40,806 bases of DNA from Flavobacteriales bacterium. Its GTDB lineage: Bacteria; Bacteroidota; Bacteroidia; NS11-12g; UBA955. The stretch spans positions 1-40,806 of the forward strand of contig CANHRE010000014.1 of assembly GCA_947463095.1 (NCBI GenBank), in the 5' to 3' direction. The notes beneath the pieces were generated by a model that saw only the letters and a list, made by a program, of their open reading frames with translations, was not told where the DNA came from and searched no databases. Below, in pieces: positions 9,795 to 19,723 of this stretch (position 1 is its first letter; each line of letters begins with the position of its first letter). Position numbers and translations under genes: made by a program.

Positions 9795-10788
9795 CGGATG
9801 CTTTGTTCAGTTTTTGCATGGCCATCCAAAACCACAGGTAGGCTATGCTTCCGGTAATCAGGATAAGGATGTTGTTGAAGGCCAGGTTCAGCAGGGCGTA
9901 GTTGGCTGCATCCTGTTCGGCGATGCCGTACACCTGGGCTATGCCATGTGCAATGGGAAATACGATACCCAGTCCGGCAGGTGCGGGGATGCTGATGCCT
10001 ATAGCAGAAAACAATACGATGCTCAGTCCGGCGGTGGGCCAGAGGTGCGCTGTGGCCGGAAGGGCCTTCATGAGCATCCAGGCAGAAAGGGCATAACACA
10101 TCCAGATGCCGAGGCTGCTCAATACGAAGAGCAACGGCTGTTGCAGGAGCAGGATGCTGCGCAAGCCACTCGACAAGCGCTGCAACAACCCTTCACCGCC
10201 ATCTGTAGGCGTTCTTTTATTCCTGCGGGAAAGCACCACAATCCCAATGAGCAACAGAGCCACGGCGCCGGCACCCGCAAGAAGGAGTCCGGTGGTGCCG
10301 AGCTTGCCGTAGACAGGATGCCAAATATGTTCCTGCACGTAGCCGAACAGGTACTTAAATTCAAAGAGCAGCGCTGCACTGAACATCAGGCCCAGCAACA
10401 GTACGTCTACGATGCGTTCGGTGATAACCGTACCCAACAGCAGCGCCACGGGGATGCGTTCCGAGCGCGACAGCATCGCGCAGCGCAGCAGCTCGCCTCC
10501 GCGTGAGGTACCTGCATTTAATAGGTAGCCACTGAGCACCGCCAGATAGCTGCGCAGGTTGTTCATGCGGTAACCCAGGGGCTGCAACAGGTAGTTCCAG
10601 CGGTATGCACGAAGGAAATGGGCCAGCAAGGTGATGCATGATGCGCCGAGTACCCAGGATAAACGGGCTCCGGTGAGGGCGTTCCAGGAAGACCGTAAAT
10701 CCACCTTCTGCAGAATGAGCCATAGCAACAGCAGTGCAAGCAGCAGAAACACCAGGTTGACCAGAACCTTGCGGTGAGACGGTTTCAC
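9772..10788 (-). CDS. UPF0104 / lysylphosphatidylglycerol synthase TM-region membrane protein
   Basis: Multi-TM; ALTGARLSWVLGASCITLLAHFLRAYRWNYLLQPLGYRM...GYLLNAGTSRGGELLRCAMLSRSERIPVALLLGTVITERIVDVLLLG. Confidence 0.88.
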   Translation of the reverse strand: MKPSHRKVLVNLVFLLLALLLLWLILQKVDLRSSWNALTGARLSWVLGASCITLLAHFLRAYRWNYLLQPLGYRMNNLRSYLAVLSGYLLNAGTSRGGELLRCAMLSRSERIPVALLLGTVITERIVDVLLLGLMFSAALLFEFKYLFGYVQEHIWHPVYGKLGTTGLLLAGAGAVALLLIGIVVLSRRNKRTPTDGGEGLLQRLSSGLRSILLLQQPLLFVLSSLGIWMCYALSAWMLMKALPATAHLWPTAGLSIVLFSAIGISIPAPAGLGIVFPIAHGIAQVYGIAEQDAANYALLNLAFNNILILITGSIAYLWFWMAMQKLNKASDENQNIG

Positions 10789-11132
10789 AATAACTTATTT
10801 TGACGGTCGGGAAAAAGATTCTTCGGCTCATGCGCATCGGCTTCTTCCGGCGTCATGAGTCCAAAGGTCATAATAATCAGCTCATCACCCACCTGACCCT
10901 TGCGCGCCGCAGCGCCATTCAGACCAATGATGCCCGTGCCGCGATCGCCCGCGATGATGTATGTTTCAAATCGCTCCCCATTGTTGTTGTTCACAATGAG
11001 CACCTTTTGGTTGGGACGCATCCCGCAGGCATCCACCAAATTCATGTCAATGGTGATGCTTCCCGTATAGTTCAGTTCGGTTTGCGTGATGCGCACATTG
11101 TGGATTTTAGCCAGAAGTACTTCGATGAGCAT
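10785..11132 (-). CDS. panD: aspartate 1-decarboxylase
   Basis: MLIEVLLAKIHNVRITQTELNYTGSITIDMNLVDACGMRPNQKVLIVNNNNGERFETYII: includes the G-S self-processing site. Confidence 0.97.
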   Translation of the reverse strand: MLIEVLLAKIHNVRITQTELNYTGSITIDMNLVDACGMRPNQKVLIVNNNNGERFETYIIAGDRGTGIIGLNGAAARKGQVGDELIIMTFGLMTPEEADAHEPKNLFPDRQNKLL

Positions 11133-11214
11133 GATTCAGGCCTCAAAGATAACAAGAGCCCTCCGTTGAATTCTACGTTAAAAATTCCATTTCATCCGCA
11201 TGAAACCATAGTTA

Positions 11215-11222
11215 TATTTGCT
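11215..11222 (+). promoter_or_regulatory. Bacteroidota -7-type promoter box (TAtaTTTG)
   Basis: TATATTTG 16 nt upstream of the ATG at 11238. Confidence 0.4.
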
Positions 11223-11237
11223 CTGTTCAACTTAATT

Positions 11238-11744
11238 ATGAAAAACTTCATATTGCCTTCATTGCTGCCTTTGCTGCTGCTGGCATCCTGCGCAGGCGAA
11301 ACAAAACAGCTGGAGCATGAAATAAGCTTGCCTCTTAACTGCTCAGGCCCGCTGTTTGAAGGCAGCAACACCGCAGCCCCTGAATTCAGAAATTTTATGG
11401 ACTCGCTATTGAAGTCCAAAGGATATACTTCCGAACAACTTCACTCGGTGAAGCTGGTATCGGCCATGTTGAGTACAGAAGACAGCGCTGGCTTTGACAA
11501 CAGCGCCAGCGCAACACTAAGCATGTCCACTCCGAAATCGAACATGCAGGAGGTTGCCGTTCTCAATCCGCTGCCCAAAGGCAGCAAAACCATTACCCTA
11601 AAAACGTCCGATGAACGGGAACTGCGTGGTTACTTTGCAGAACCGAACATCAGCATGGTTTGCGATGTGAACCTCCTGAAAGACCGCGACCCCGACTTCA
11701 TCATGAACGGCAAGTTCCGTTTCCGCATTTTTGTAAAGCCCTAA
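11238..11744 (+). CDS. hypothetical lipoprotein
   Basis: MKNFILPSLLPLLLLASCAGETKQ signal peptide with LASC lipobox; start chosen at 11238 rather than the ORF-track start 10800, which overlaps panD. Confidence 0.75.
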   Translation: MKNFILPSLLPLLLLASCAGETKQLEHEISLPLNCSGPLFEGSNTAAPEFRNFMDSLLKSKGYTSEQLHSVKLVSAMLSTEDSAGFDNSASATLSMSTPKSNMQEVAVLNPLPKGSKTITLKTSDERELRGYFAEPNISMVCDVNLLKDRDPDFIMNGKFRFRIFVKP

Positions 11745-11768
11745 ACCCTCCAATAAAAATACCGAATC

Positions 11769-12221
11769 ATGAGCATCAGAAACCTGTTATTCAGCATCCT
11801 CGGCATCGGCATGCTGGCCTCCTTCAGTCCCGCCGACGACGGCGACCGACTGATCGGCGTGTGGGAACCCAGCAACGGCAAAGCCCGCGTAAAGGTGGAA
11901 AAAATCAGCGGCAAGTACTACGGCAAGATAGTATGGCTGCGTGAACCTATCGACCCGCAAACCAAACTGCCCAAGGTAGACAAGAACAATCCCGATGTGA
12001 ACATGCGCACCGTGCCGTTGAAAGGCTACCGCATGCTCAAGGACTTCGCATATAAGGGCAGCAATGAATGGTCTGACGGCACCATCTACGACCCGGAAAA
12101 CGGCAGCACTTACAACTGCGTTATCAAGATGAAGGATGCCAATACCCTGGACATCCGCGGATATATCGGCATCCAGACGTTTGGCCGCACCGACGTGTGG
12201 AAACGTCTGAAAGTGAACTGA
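11769..12221 (+). CDS. DUF2147 domain-containing protein
   Basis: Signal peptide then DRLIGVWEPSNGKARVKVEKISGKYYGKIVWLREP...DGTIYDPENGSTYNCVIKMKDANTLDIRGYIGI...FGRTDVWKRL. Confidence 0.9.
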   Translation: MSIRNLLFSILGIGMLASFSPADDGDRLIGVWEPSNGKARVKVEKISGKYYGKIVWLREPIDPQTKLPKVDKNNPDVNMRTVPLKGYRMLKDFAYKGSNEWSDGTIYDPENGSTYNCVIKMKDANTLDIRGYIGIQTFGRTDVWKRLKVN

Positions 12222-12242
12222 TTGTTTCCAAAATCTCCCCAT

Positions 12243-12272
12243 AAAAAAAACCGGCCTGGGCCGGTTTTTTTT
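12243..12272. terminator. bidirectional rho-independent terminator between convergent genes
   Basis: aaaaaaaa-CCGGC-ctgg-GCCGG-tttttttt. Confidence 0.88.
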
Positions 12273-12290
12273 ATGGGGTAATGAACCAAA

Positions 12291-13352
12291 TCAAGGACTG
12301 ACCAGGTTGAGCGAAATCTGGAAGTAGGGCGCGGGGCTTAGAGAATTCTGCATCAGGAATGGCTGTTCTCCAAAAAAACCGCGGAAGAAGTTCCCGCGAT
12401 CCACGTTATAACTGTAATTGGCACGAACTCCCGCCTGGGCGCTGAGCCAGAGGAAGCCGTGCAGGCTGTGTTCATAGGTGAAGCGGAAGCGGAGTTCACT
12501 GCGGCGCAACTCAAAATCGGGAATGCCGAAAGCTTTGGCGCCCTGAATCCAGTAGCTGCCGCCTTCCAGCTCATAGCCAAAAAACAGCAGGTTGCGCGGG
12601 TTGAAGGTGCGGCGTATGGCGGCACGCGCGGGAAAGAGCATTTCCACCCCATATTTACGTGATGGCCAGGTATAATTGAGCAGCAACGCCGGGATGTAGT
12701 TGATTTCCCCAGCCCTCCAGGTGCGCACCGCCCCTAGAGCCCACTGCTTGCGGTCGTGTACTTTTTTCCCGTACAACACCGCAGCGCTGCTTTTTGCATA
12801 ATCGAAGGCTGCTCCGAGTGTGTTTAAACTATAATCGCCATTCACTTCGAGTTGGCCCTGAAACAACAAAAAGCGCTGATCGTCTAAAGGCTTGAACACC
12901 GTGGTATTGAGCGCTGCACTGCGGAAACCATTCAGCAGAAAATCTGAATTGCTCGGAGGGCGAAGCAAACCGCCTCCGGCTTTTTCCGAATAGCGCTGCT
13001 CCAGGTAATTCGCGCCGACCGTCCAGGTGAGTGCATTTTTTGAAATTACCGGAATATTCGCCGAGAAGCGCAGTCCCCGGCTGTTGCTGATGTTGCGGCT
13101 GATCGCATTACTACCCGCAAAAGAATCCAGGTTCATGGAATAAGGCCCCTGGATATCGTAGCCCAGGCTGATCAGCTTTTGCGGACTCAGGTCGAGCACT
13201 TTGCTGGTACAAAAGCGGCGGGCGCCATTATCGGCAAAGCCCAGGTTCTCGTACTGGCTGAAATCTTCTTCCGCCGCGGCGGTGTCATTCTGTGCAAGAA
13301 GTGGCTGCACCAAGAAGCATGATGCTGCAGTGATGATGTGAAGTAATTTCAT
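12291..13352 (-). CDS. hypothetical outer-membrane beta-barrel-like protein (DUF6268-like)
   Basis: Signal peptide (MKLLHIITAASCFLVQPLLAQ), alternating aromatic/polar strands (GANYLEQRY, FRFTYEHSLHGFLWLSAQAGVRANYSYN). Confidence 0.6.
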   Translation of the reverse strand: MKLLHIITAASCFLVQPLLAQNDTAAAEEDFSQYENLGFADNGARRFCTSKVLDLSPQKLISLGYDIQGPYSMNLDSFAGSNAISRNISNSRGLRFSANIPVISKNALTWTVGANYLEQRYSEKAGGGLLRPPSNSDFLLNGFRSAALNTTVFKPLDDQRFLLFQGQLEVNGDYSLNTLGAAFDYAKSSAAVLYGKKVHDRKQWALGAVRTWRAGEINYIPALLLNYTWPSRKYGVEMLFPARAAIRRTFNPRNLLFFGYELEGGSYWIQGAKAFGIPDFELRRSELRFRFTYEHSLHGFLWLSAQAGVRANYSYNVDRGNFFRGFFGEQPFLMQNSLSPAPYFQISLNLVSP

Positions 13353-13443
13353 AAGAAAGTCCAAAGATGCACAAAATAGGATAAATCAGCCCGGGCTGCT
13401 TATTGGTTTAACCAAGCAAAACGCGCAAATTTGGGGCTTCGTT

Positions 13444-15957
13444 ATGAAAGATAAATTGCGCGCCATCGGGCTTCCGCTCTTGCTGTGCCTGATTATTTCA
13501 GCCCTGTACACCCTACCTACCTTTAACGGGAAGATTCACTCTCAAAGCGACGTAAACCAGGGTTTGCTGAGTTTAACTGAAGCCAATAAATACAAGGAAC
13601 GCGACGGGCATCTGCCCTACTGGACCAATGCCATCTTCAGCGGCATGCCCACTACTTTGATTGGCGGACGGCCTTCCGACAACCTGATTGCTAAAGCCAA
13701 CCACGTATTCCTGAAGGCATTATATCCTTACCGCATCATGGCTGTGAACATGATTGGTTTTATGGTATTGCTTTTGGCTCTGGGCATTACACCCTGGCTG
13801 GCTGCCGGCGGCGCGGTGGCTTATTCTTTCGCTACCTACAGCATCAGCAGTATTGAAGCGGCACATTACACTAAATGCCTTGCCATGGGTGTGATGCCGG
13901 CCATCCTTGGCGGCCTCATCATGATCATGAAGCGCAACTACCTGTGGGGCTTGTTCACCACGGCTTTCAGCTTAAGCCTTCAGATTTATTATTTCCACTA
14001 TCAGATTACCTATTATACCGCTATCCTCATTGGCATCTTCGCCGTTTTCTATGCCTATCAGATGATACGCGAGCGCAACTGGAGGCAGCTGTTGATTGGC
14101 GGTACTTTGGCGCTGGTGGCGGGAACCCTAGGGGTGGTATCCAACATCAGCAAGCTGAAAACCACTTCTGAATATGCCGAGCAGTCCATGCGCGGAGGTT
14201 CTGCCCTCGCCACCAACGACGCGGCGCCTGCCAACGGCGCAGGAAGCGAAGTGGGCAACAAGGGCTTGAACAGGGACTATGCTTTTGGATGGAGCTACGG
14301 CTTGGCCGAAACCTTCACGCTGATTATTCCCGGCTTTGAAGGAAGAAGCAGCAACGAAAATCTTGGCGGACGTTCTTCCGGACTGTACGAAGACCTTACT
14401 GCAGGCGGCGCCGACCCGGGTCAGGCGAAGGAATTTGCCGAGCGGGCACCCACCTATTTCGGTGACCTGCCCTTTACCAGCGGCCCCGTATATGTAGGTG
14501 CTGCCATCATGTTCCTTTTTGTGCTTAGCCTGTTTGTGGTGCGCGACGCCATTCGCTGGCCCATCCTTGTTGCCCTGGCGGTGTCGCTCTTCCTGGCCTG
14601 GGGCCGCAACTTCGCACTGCTCAATGACTTCCTCTTTGAAACCCTTCCCTACTACAATAAGTTCCGTACACCCATGATGGCCCTTACCATCGCTCAGGTG
14701 ATGATTCCCCTGATGGCTCTGCTGGGCCTCCAAAAGTGGCTGAGTAAGGAGGTGAGTGCTGCAGACAAGCTGGGCAGCCTGAAAAAAGCCGGAATGATTA
14801 CCGGAGGTTTTGTGCTGCTGTTTGGCCTTATCGGCAGCTTCATGCGCGAATTTTCTTCAACAGAAGATGGACAGATGCAGGCCTTTCTGTCCGACGCCCT
14901 GCAAAGTGCGCGTGCCTCTATGGTACGCATGGATTCATTGCGCTCCCTGCTGTTTATCGGACTGAGTTTCGGCCTGCTTTGGTATTGGCTGAAGGGCCGT
15001 GTGAAAGACAATCTGCTTTACTACGGCATCATCGCCATCATGTTGCTTGACCTGGGCGGACTTGCCTGGCATTACCTCGGTTGGAAAGACTATAAATTCA
15101 AATACCGCCTCGACCCTCAGGTAGAGCAAACTCAGGCCGATGATGAAATTATGGCCGATAAAGACCCGCATTTCCGCGTGTTTGAACTGACTCCCAACCG
15201 AGATCCATTCTCCGACAACCGCGGCGCCAAGTTCCACAAGCTGATCAACGGCTATCATCCTGCAAAGCTGAGCGTATACCAGGACCTGATCCTGAACCAC
15301 CTGGGTAAGAACAACCCAAAGGTACTGGACATGCTGAACTGCAAGTATTATATCGGATACGACGACAAAGGTCAGTCGATGGCACAGCAACGCCCCACGG
15401 CCCTTGGAAATGCCTGGTTTGTGAAGCAGTTACGCTGGGTTGCCGATCCGCGCAGCGAAATCAACGCGCTAAAAGCCGGCAACATGCCCCAGGACACCCT
15501 GAATGATTCCATGCCAGAGCTGCCTTCGGCAAACTTTATGCCTGATGCGGAAGCGTTAGCGCAGAAGATGAACGGCACCGTGAACAACGAGCAAATTCTG
15601 GGCAGTGGCGGCACTTACATGCTGGATAGTGCGGCGAGCATCAAACTCAGCAGTTACCATCCCGACTCCCTTCGATACAGGAGCAACAACAGTGCTGAAG
15701 GCCTGGCCGTGTTCTCAGAACTTTACTACCCCGGCTGGCGCGCCTATGTTGACGGAAAAGAAGTGCCTTACGGAAGAGTTAACTACGCGCTGCGTGCCCT
15801 GAAGATTCCCGCCGGCAGCCATGAGGTGCTGTTTGTATTCGCACCTGAAAAAGGACATAACTACGGACAGATGGAACTGGCCTGTTCCGTATTCATCCTG
15901 CTGCTGCTGCCCGCCGCCTTTATCCTTGGAAGAAAGAAAGAACAAGAAGCTGCTTAA
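13444..15957 (+). CDS. YfhO family membrane protein
   Basis: N-terminal SALYTLPTFNGKIHSQSDVNQG, many TM segments, C-terminal YYPGWRAYVDGKEVPYGRVNYALRALKIPAGSHEVLFVFAPE typical of YfhO. Confidence 0.92.
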   Translation: MKDKLRAIGLPLLLCLIISALYTLPTFNGKIHSQSDVNQGLLSLTEANKYKERDGHLPYWTNAIFSGMPTTLIGGRPSDNLIAKANHVFLKALYPYRIMAVNMIGFMVLLLALGITPWLAAGGAVAYSFATYSISSIEAAHYTKCLAMGVMPAILGGLIMIMKRNYLWGLFTTAFSLSLQIYYFHYQITYYTAILIGIFAVFYAYQMIRERNWRQLLIGGTLALVAGTLGVVSNISKLKTTSEYAEQSMRGGSALATNDAAPANGAGSEVGNKGLNRDYAFGWSYGLAETFTLIIPGFEGRSSNENLGGRSSGLYEDLTAGGADPGQAKEFAERAPTYFGDLPFTSGPVYVGAAIMFLFVLSLFVVRDAIRWPILVALAVSLFLAWGRNFALLNDFLFETLPYYNKFRTPMMALTIAQVMIPLMALLGLQKWLSKEVSAADKLGSLKKAGMITGGFVLLFGLIGSFMREFSSTEDGQMQAFLSDALQSARASMVRMDSLRSLLFIGLSFGLLWYWLKGRVKDNLLYYGIIAIMLLDLGGLAWHYLGWKDYKFKYRLDPQVEQTQADDEIMADKDPHFRVFELTPNRDPFSDNRGAKFHKLINGYHPAKLSVYQDLILNHLGKNNPKVLDMLNCKYYIGYDDKGQSMAQQRPTALGNAWFVKQLRWVADPRSEINALKAGNMPQDTLNDSMPELPSANFMPDAEALAQKMNGTVNNEQILGSGGTYMLDSAASIKLSSYHPDSLRYRSNNSAEGLAVFSELYYPGWRAYVDGKEVPYGRVNYALRALKIPAGSHEVLFVFAPEKGHNYGQMELACSVFILLLLPAAFILGRKKEQEAA

Positions 15958-15961
15958 GACC

Positions 15962-16558
15962 ATGAAGAACAAGCTGAACATCATCCTCTTCGGCCCTCCC
16001 GGCGCAGGAAAAGGCACCCAGAGCGAGAAACTGCTGGCACATTACCAACTGAAGCATATCTCCACGGGCGACATCCTGCGGGCGGAACGTAAAGCCGGTA
16101 CCGAACTGGGGCAGCAGGCCAACGCCTACATAGAAAAGGGTGAACTCGTTCCCGATCATGTGGTGATAGGCATGGTGGAGCAGGTGGTACGACAGCATCC
16201 CGATGCCCGCGGCTTCATCTTCGACGGATTCCCGCGCACCGAAGCACAGGGCGAAGCACTGGACCGTATGCTGGAACAACTGGACATGAACATCAGCATG
16301 GTGCTGGCACTGCAGGTAGATGAAGAAGAACTCACCCGCCGCCTGGTAGAACGTGGCAAACTAAGCGGCCGCGCCGACGACCTGGACGAAGCCACCATCC
16401 GCAACCGATTCCGTGTTTACAACAACGAAACTTCGCCGCTGATTGCCTTCTATAAAAACCAAGGCAAACTGCAGCATGTGCAGGGCATGGGCAGCGTGGA
16501 AGAAATATTTTCCAGCCTTTGCCGTTGTGTAGACAGTTCCCTGGCAGAAACCTATTAA
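15962..16558 (+). CDS. adk: adenylate kinase
   Basis: MKNKLNIILFGPPGAGKGTQSEKLLAHYQLKHISTGDILRAERKAGTELG...FDGFPRTEAQ...RGKLSGRADD. Start at 15962. Confidence 0.97.
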   Translation: MKNKLNIILFGPPGAGKGTQSEKLLAHYQLKHISTGDILRAERKAGTELGQQANAYIEKGELVPDHVVIGMVEQVVRQHPDARGFIFDGFPRTEAQGEALDRMLEQLDMNISMVLALQVDEEELTRRLVERGKLSGRADDLDEATIRNRFRVYNNETSPLIAFYKNQGKLQHVQGMGSVEEIFSSLCRCVDSSLAETY

Positions 16559-16571
16559 AATCCTATACATC

Positions 16572-17300
16572 ATGAATCGAAATGCAGTGCTGGCGGTAGG
16601 CATCGCCGCAGCATCCCTCTCCCTGTCCGCCTGGCTTCTGGGCAGTGGCATCCGCAACAAAGGACTGCGGGAAACCGTAGAAGTAACCGGTCTGGCTGAG
16701 AAGAACTTCAGCAGCGACTTGGTAGTGTGGCGGGGCAGCTTCAACAAGATGAACATGAGCCTGAAGGATGCCTACCAGTCGCTCAAGGAAGACGAAGCCA
16801 AGGTGAAAGTCTACCTGAAAGGCAAAGGTGTTCACGACAGCGCCATCGTATTCTCCGCTGTTGACATCAACCAGGAATTTGATTATACCTACGTGAATGG
16901 CGAAAACCACCGCAGTTTCCAGGGCTATCGCCTTACCCAGAGTGTAAAGGTGGAATCGAAGGATGTAAACGGCATCGAGCGCATCTCACGCGAGGTAACT
17001 GAGTTGATAGATCAAGGTGTGGAACTGAACTCACAGGCGCCTGAATACTATTATACCCGTCTGGCGGAACTGAAGCTGGACTTGATTAAGCGGGCCACTG
17101 AAGACGCAAAGAACAGGGCCGAGAAAATATCCGATGCTGCAGGTTCTGCGCTGGACAAGCTGCAGCGCGCCGACATGGGTATTTTCCAGATTACAGGCTT
17201 GCATTCTTCGGAAGAGTTTTCCTGGGGTGGTGCCTTTAATACGGATTCACGGGAAAAAACCGCGCGCATCACGGTGAATCTCAGCTACAAACTGCGCTGA
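16572..17300 (+). CDS. SIMPL domain-containing protein
   Basis: LRETVEVTGLAEKNFSSDLVVWRGSF...; YYYTRLAELKLDLIKRATEDAKNRAEKISDAAGSALDKL. Confidence 0.9.
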   Translation: MNRNAVLAVGIAAASLSLSAWLLGSGIRNKGLRETVEVTGLAEKNFSSDLVVWRGSFNKMNMSLKDAYQSLKEDEAKVKVYLKGKGVHDSAIVFSAVDINQEFDYTYVNGENHRSFQGYRLTQSVKVESKDVNGIERISREVTELIDQGVELNSQAPEYYYTRLAELKLDLIKRATEDAKNRAEKISDAAGSALDKLQRADMGIFQITGLHSSEEFSWGGAFNTDSREKTARITVNLSYKLR

Positions 17301-17332
17301 AACCCATAACCCTGCCAACGGAACAAGCTGCG

Positions 17333-18550
17333 TTGCCCCGCCATCTGTGGTGGTTCAGCGGAGGCTTGCTCCTGCTGCTGGCCTTCAACCTCCCCGATTC
17401 CGGCCACGGATTTGACTTATCGTGCTGGTCGGCCTGGATGACTCAACTGGACACCCGTCCATTCCACCGCATCTACGATATAGACTGCAACTACCTGCCC
17501 GGGTACCTGTACCTGCTGAAGTTCCATCTGTGGATGACGGGCAGCGCTGAAGCCGCCAGCCATCATCTGCACCAACTGAAGCTTTATACACTGCTTTTCG
17601 ACCTGGGCTCCATCCTGCTGCTCTTGTCCATGAGCAATAATCCGCAGCGCATCAACCTGCACTGGGGCCTGTTCGCCTTCAACGCTGCCTACTTGTACAA
17701 TACCCTCAACTGGGGACAGATAGATGGCATACCCGCCTTCTTCGTGCTGCTTTCGTTAAAATTTCTGCTGCAAAAACACACAGTTGGGGGGAGCATGGCG
17801 TACCTATTGGCCCTGAACGTGAAACTGCAGATGATCATCTTCGCCCCCATCATCCTCTGGCTGCTGTGGGATGCGCTGCGCGGGAAGCCTTTGCGTATGT
17901 TCCTCAGGGTAAAGCTGGCGGCCTTGGGACTTCAGGCACTCCTCATACTCCCCTTCCTCATCGGTGGCACTGTAGTGCCCTTGTGGCGGGTGGTGATCGG
18001 CTCTGTGGGCTATTTCCAGAGGGTGAGCATGAACGCTTTCAACTTCTGGTACCTTGCATTGCCGGAATCGGTAAACCCTGTGGAACTGGATGACCGGGCT
18101 GCATGGTTTGGCGGCCTGAGCTATCACCAGTGGGGTATGATGCTGTTGCTGATCAGCGGTGTGCTATGCGCCAGCCTTCTTTTTGGACGGCGATGGAAGG
18201 CCGCGATATCAAACAGAACGTTTCCTGCCTTCCTGCCTGATGATTATTTGCTGGCCGGAGCGATGCTGTCACTCTTATTTTTCTTCTTCCCCACCCAGAT
18301 GCACGAGCGCTACAGCCATCCTGCGTGGCTGTTTTTGGGTCTGTGGTGCATCCGCAGTGGCCAATACATGCCATTCATCGTGTTTAGTGCGGCCTATTAC
18401 CTGAACATGGAAATGGTGTTGCGCAGCCTGGAACTAAGCAATTACAATGCCTTCTTTTTTCAGCCGGTATTCATAGCCTCTCTATATGGCATCCTGGTCG
18501 CGTATATGTTCTATGCATCCGCGCTGCAGGGGCGGCGTGCCACAACCTGA
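17333..18550 (+). CDS. GT-C type integral membrane glycosyltransferase (mannosyltransferase-like)
   Basis: Multi-TM, early acidic loop (FDLSCWSAWMTQLDTRPFHRIY), LYNTLNWGQIDGIPAFFVLLSL, FFPTQMHERYSHPAWLFL. TTG is used in the ORF track; true start uncertain. Confidence 0.72.
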   Translation: MPRHLWWFSGGLLLLLAFNLPDSGHGFDLSCWSAWMTQLDTRPFHRIYDIDCNYLPGYLYLLKFHLWMTGSAEAASHHLHQLKLYTLLFDLGSILLLLSMSNNPQRINLHWGLFAFNAAYLYNTLNWGQIDGIPAFFVLLSLKFLLQKHTVGGSMAYLLALNVKLQMIIFAPIILWLLWDALRGKPLRMFLRVKLAALGLQALLILPFLIGGTVVPLWRVVIGSVGYFQRVSMNAFNFWYLALPESVNPVELDDRAAWFGGLSYHQWGMMLLLISGVLCASLLFGRRWKAAISNRTFPAFLPDDYLLAGAMLSLLFFFFPTQMHERYSHPAWLFLGLWCIRSGQYMPFIVFSAAYYLNMEMVLRSLELSNYNAFFFQPVFIASLYGILVAYMFYASALQGRRATT

Positions 18551-18622
18551 AACATCCTCAAACGTTTACAAATGTTTACAAGCATCATCGGTGCCCGCCC
18601 ATGATTTGATTTGCTGCTTCAG

Positions 18623-19723
18623 ATGCAGCACGCCTTGACATACCAGATTGCCTTGCAGCTTGTTCCGGGCGTAGGCGATGTGTTGATGAAGGCATTGGTA
18701 GCATATTGCGGCAGCGCGGAGGGGGTGTTTCGGGAGAAACGACATAAGCTGTCTAAGATACCCGGTGTCGGCATGAATACAGCCGCTTCCATTGCAGGCT
18801 TCAGGGACTGGGAGCGTGCGGAATCCGAATGTGCCTGGGTGCAGCAGAACGGCATCCGGGCACTTTTCTTCACCGAGGCTGAATACCCCTTTCGTTTAAA
18901 GCATTGCAGCGACAGCCCGGGGTTGTTGTTTGTGAAGGGCAATATGGACCTTAATGCGCGGCGCATTGTTGGCGTGGTAGGCACCCGCAGGGCCAGCAGA
19001 CAGGGCAGGGCGCGCACCGCACAATTCAGCCTGGAACTGGCGGGATACGGTTGCAGCATCGTCAGCGGTCTGGCCTATGGTATTGACGCGCAGGCGCATC
19101 AATCGGCCGTAGAAGCAGGCATCCCCACAGGGGCTGTTGTAGCACATGGCCTGGATGTGCTGTATCCGCCGAGCCACCACCAGCTGGCACGAAACATGTT
19201 GGCGCAAGGTGGCGCCATCATCAGCGATCAGCTGCATGGCATGAAGCTGAGCCCCGAGCACTTCCCCAAAAGAAACCGCATCATCGCCGGCCTGTGTGAT
19301 GCGCTGCTGCTGGTGGAGAGCATGGAAGATGGCGGGGCGATGATTACAGCAGACATTGCCGCCTCTTATAACCGCGATGTATTTGCTGTTCCCGGCAGGC
19401 CCGATGACCCGGCCAGCGCCGGCTGCAACCTGCTGATTCGTCAGAACCGCGCGGCATTGGTTTGCAACGCCGCTGATATGGCCGACATGATGGGATGGAC
19501 CCAACAAACAACTGCGGCAGAGCGACAACTACCCCTGTTCAGGCAGCTGAACCCGGAACAACAATCTATTGTATCCGTATTGCAACAGGGCAATAAGTCG
19601 GTGGATGAGTTGTTTGATGAAACAGGCATTTCAGGCAGTAAACTTGCACACCTCCTGCTGAATATGGAACTTGAAGGCCTCATAGCCCAGCTCCCCGGCA
19701 TGAATTATCAATTAAGAACATGA
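18623..19723 (+). CDS. dprA: DNA-processing protein DprA
   Basis: VGVVGTRRASRQGRART...IVSGLAYGIDAQAHQSAVEAGIPTGAVVAHGLDVLYPPSHHQLA...FPKRNRIIAGLCDALLLVES...AVPGRPDDPASAGCNLLI. Confidence 0.96.
   Translation: MQHALTYQIALQLVPGVGDVLMKALVAYCGSAEGVFREKRHKLSKIPGVGMNTAASIAGFRDWERAESECAWVQQNGIRALFFTEAEYPFRLKHCSDSPGLLFVKGNMDLNARRIVGVVGTRRASRQGRARTAQFSLELAGYGCSIVSGLAYGIDAQAHQSAVEAGIPTGAVVAHGLDVLYPPSHHQLARNMLAQGGAIISDQLHGMKLSPEHFPKRNRIIAGLCDALLLVESMEDGGAMITADIAASYNRDVFAVPGRPDDPASAGCNLLIRQNRAALVCNAADMADMMGWTQQTTAAERQLPLFRQLNPEQQSIVSVLQQGNKSVDELFDETGISGSKLAHLLLNMELEGLIAQLPGMNYQLRT

Noticed and set aside
10800-11237. N-terminal extension of the 10800-11744 ORF
   Set aside because: Overlaps panD antisense; an internal ATG at 11238 begins a clear lipoprotein signal peptide preceded by a promoter-like box.
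15821-15961. N-terminal extension of adk
   Set aside because: Overlaps the YfhO C-terminus out of frame; conserved adk start is at 15962.
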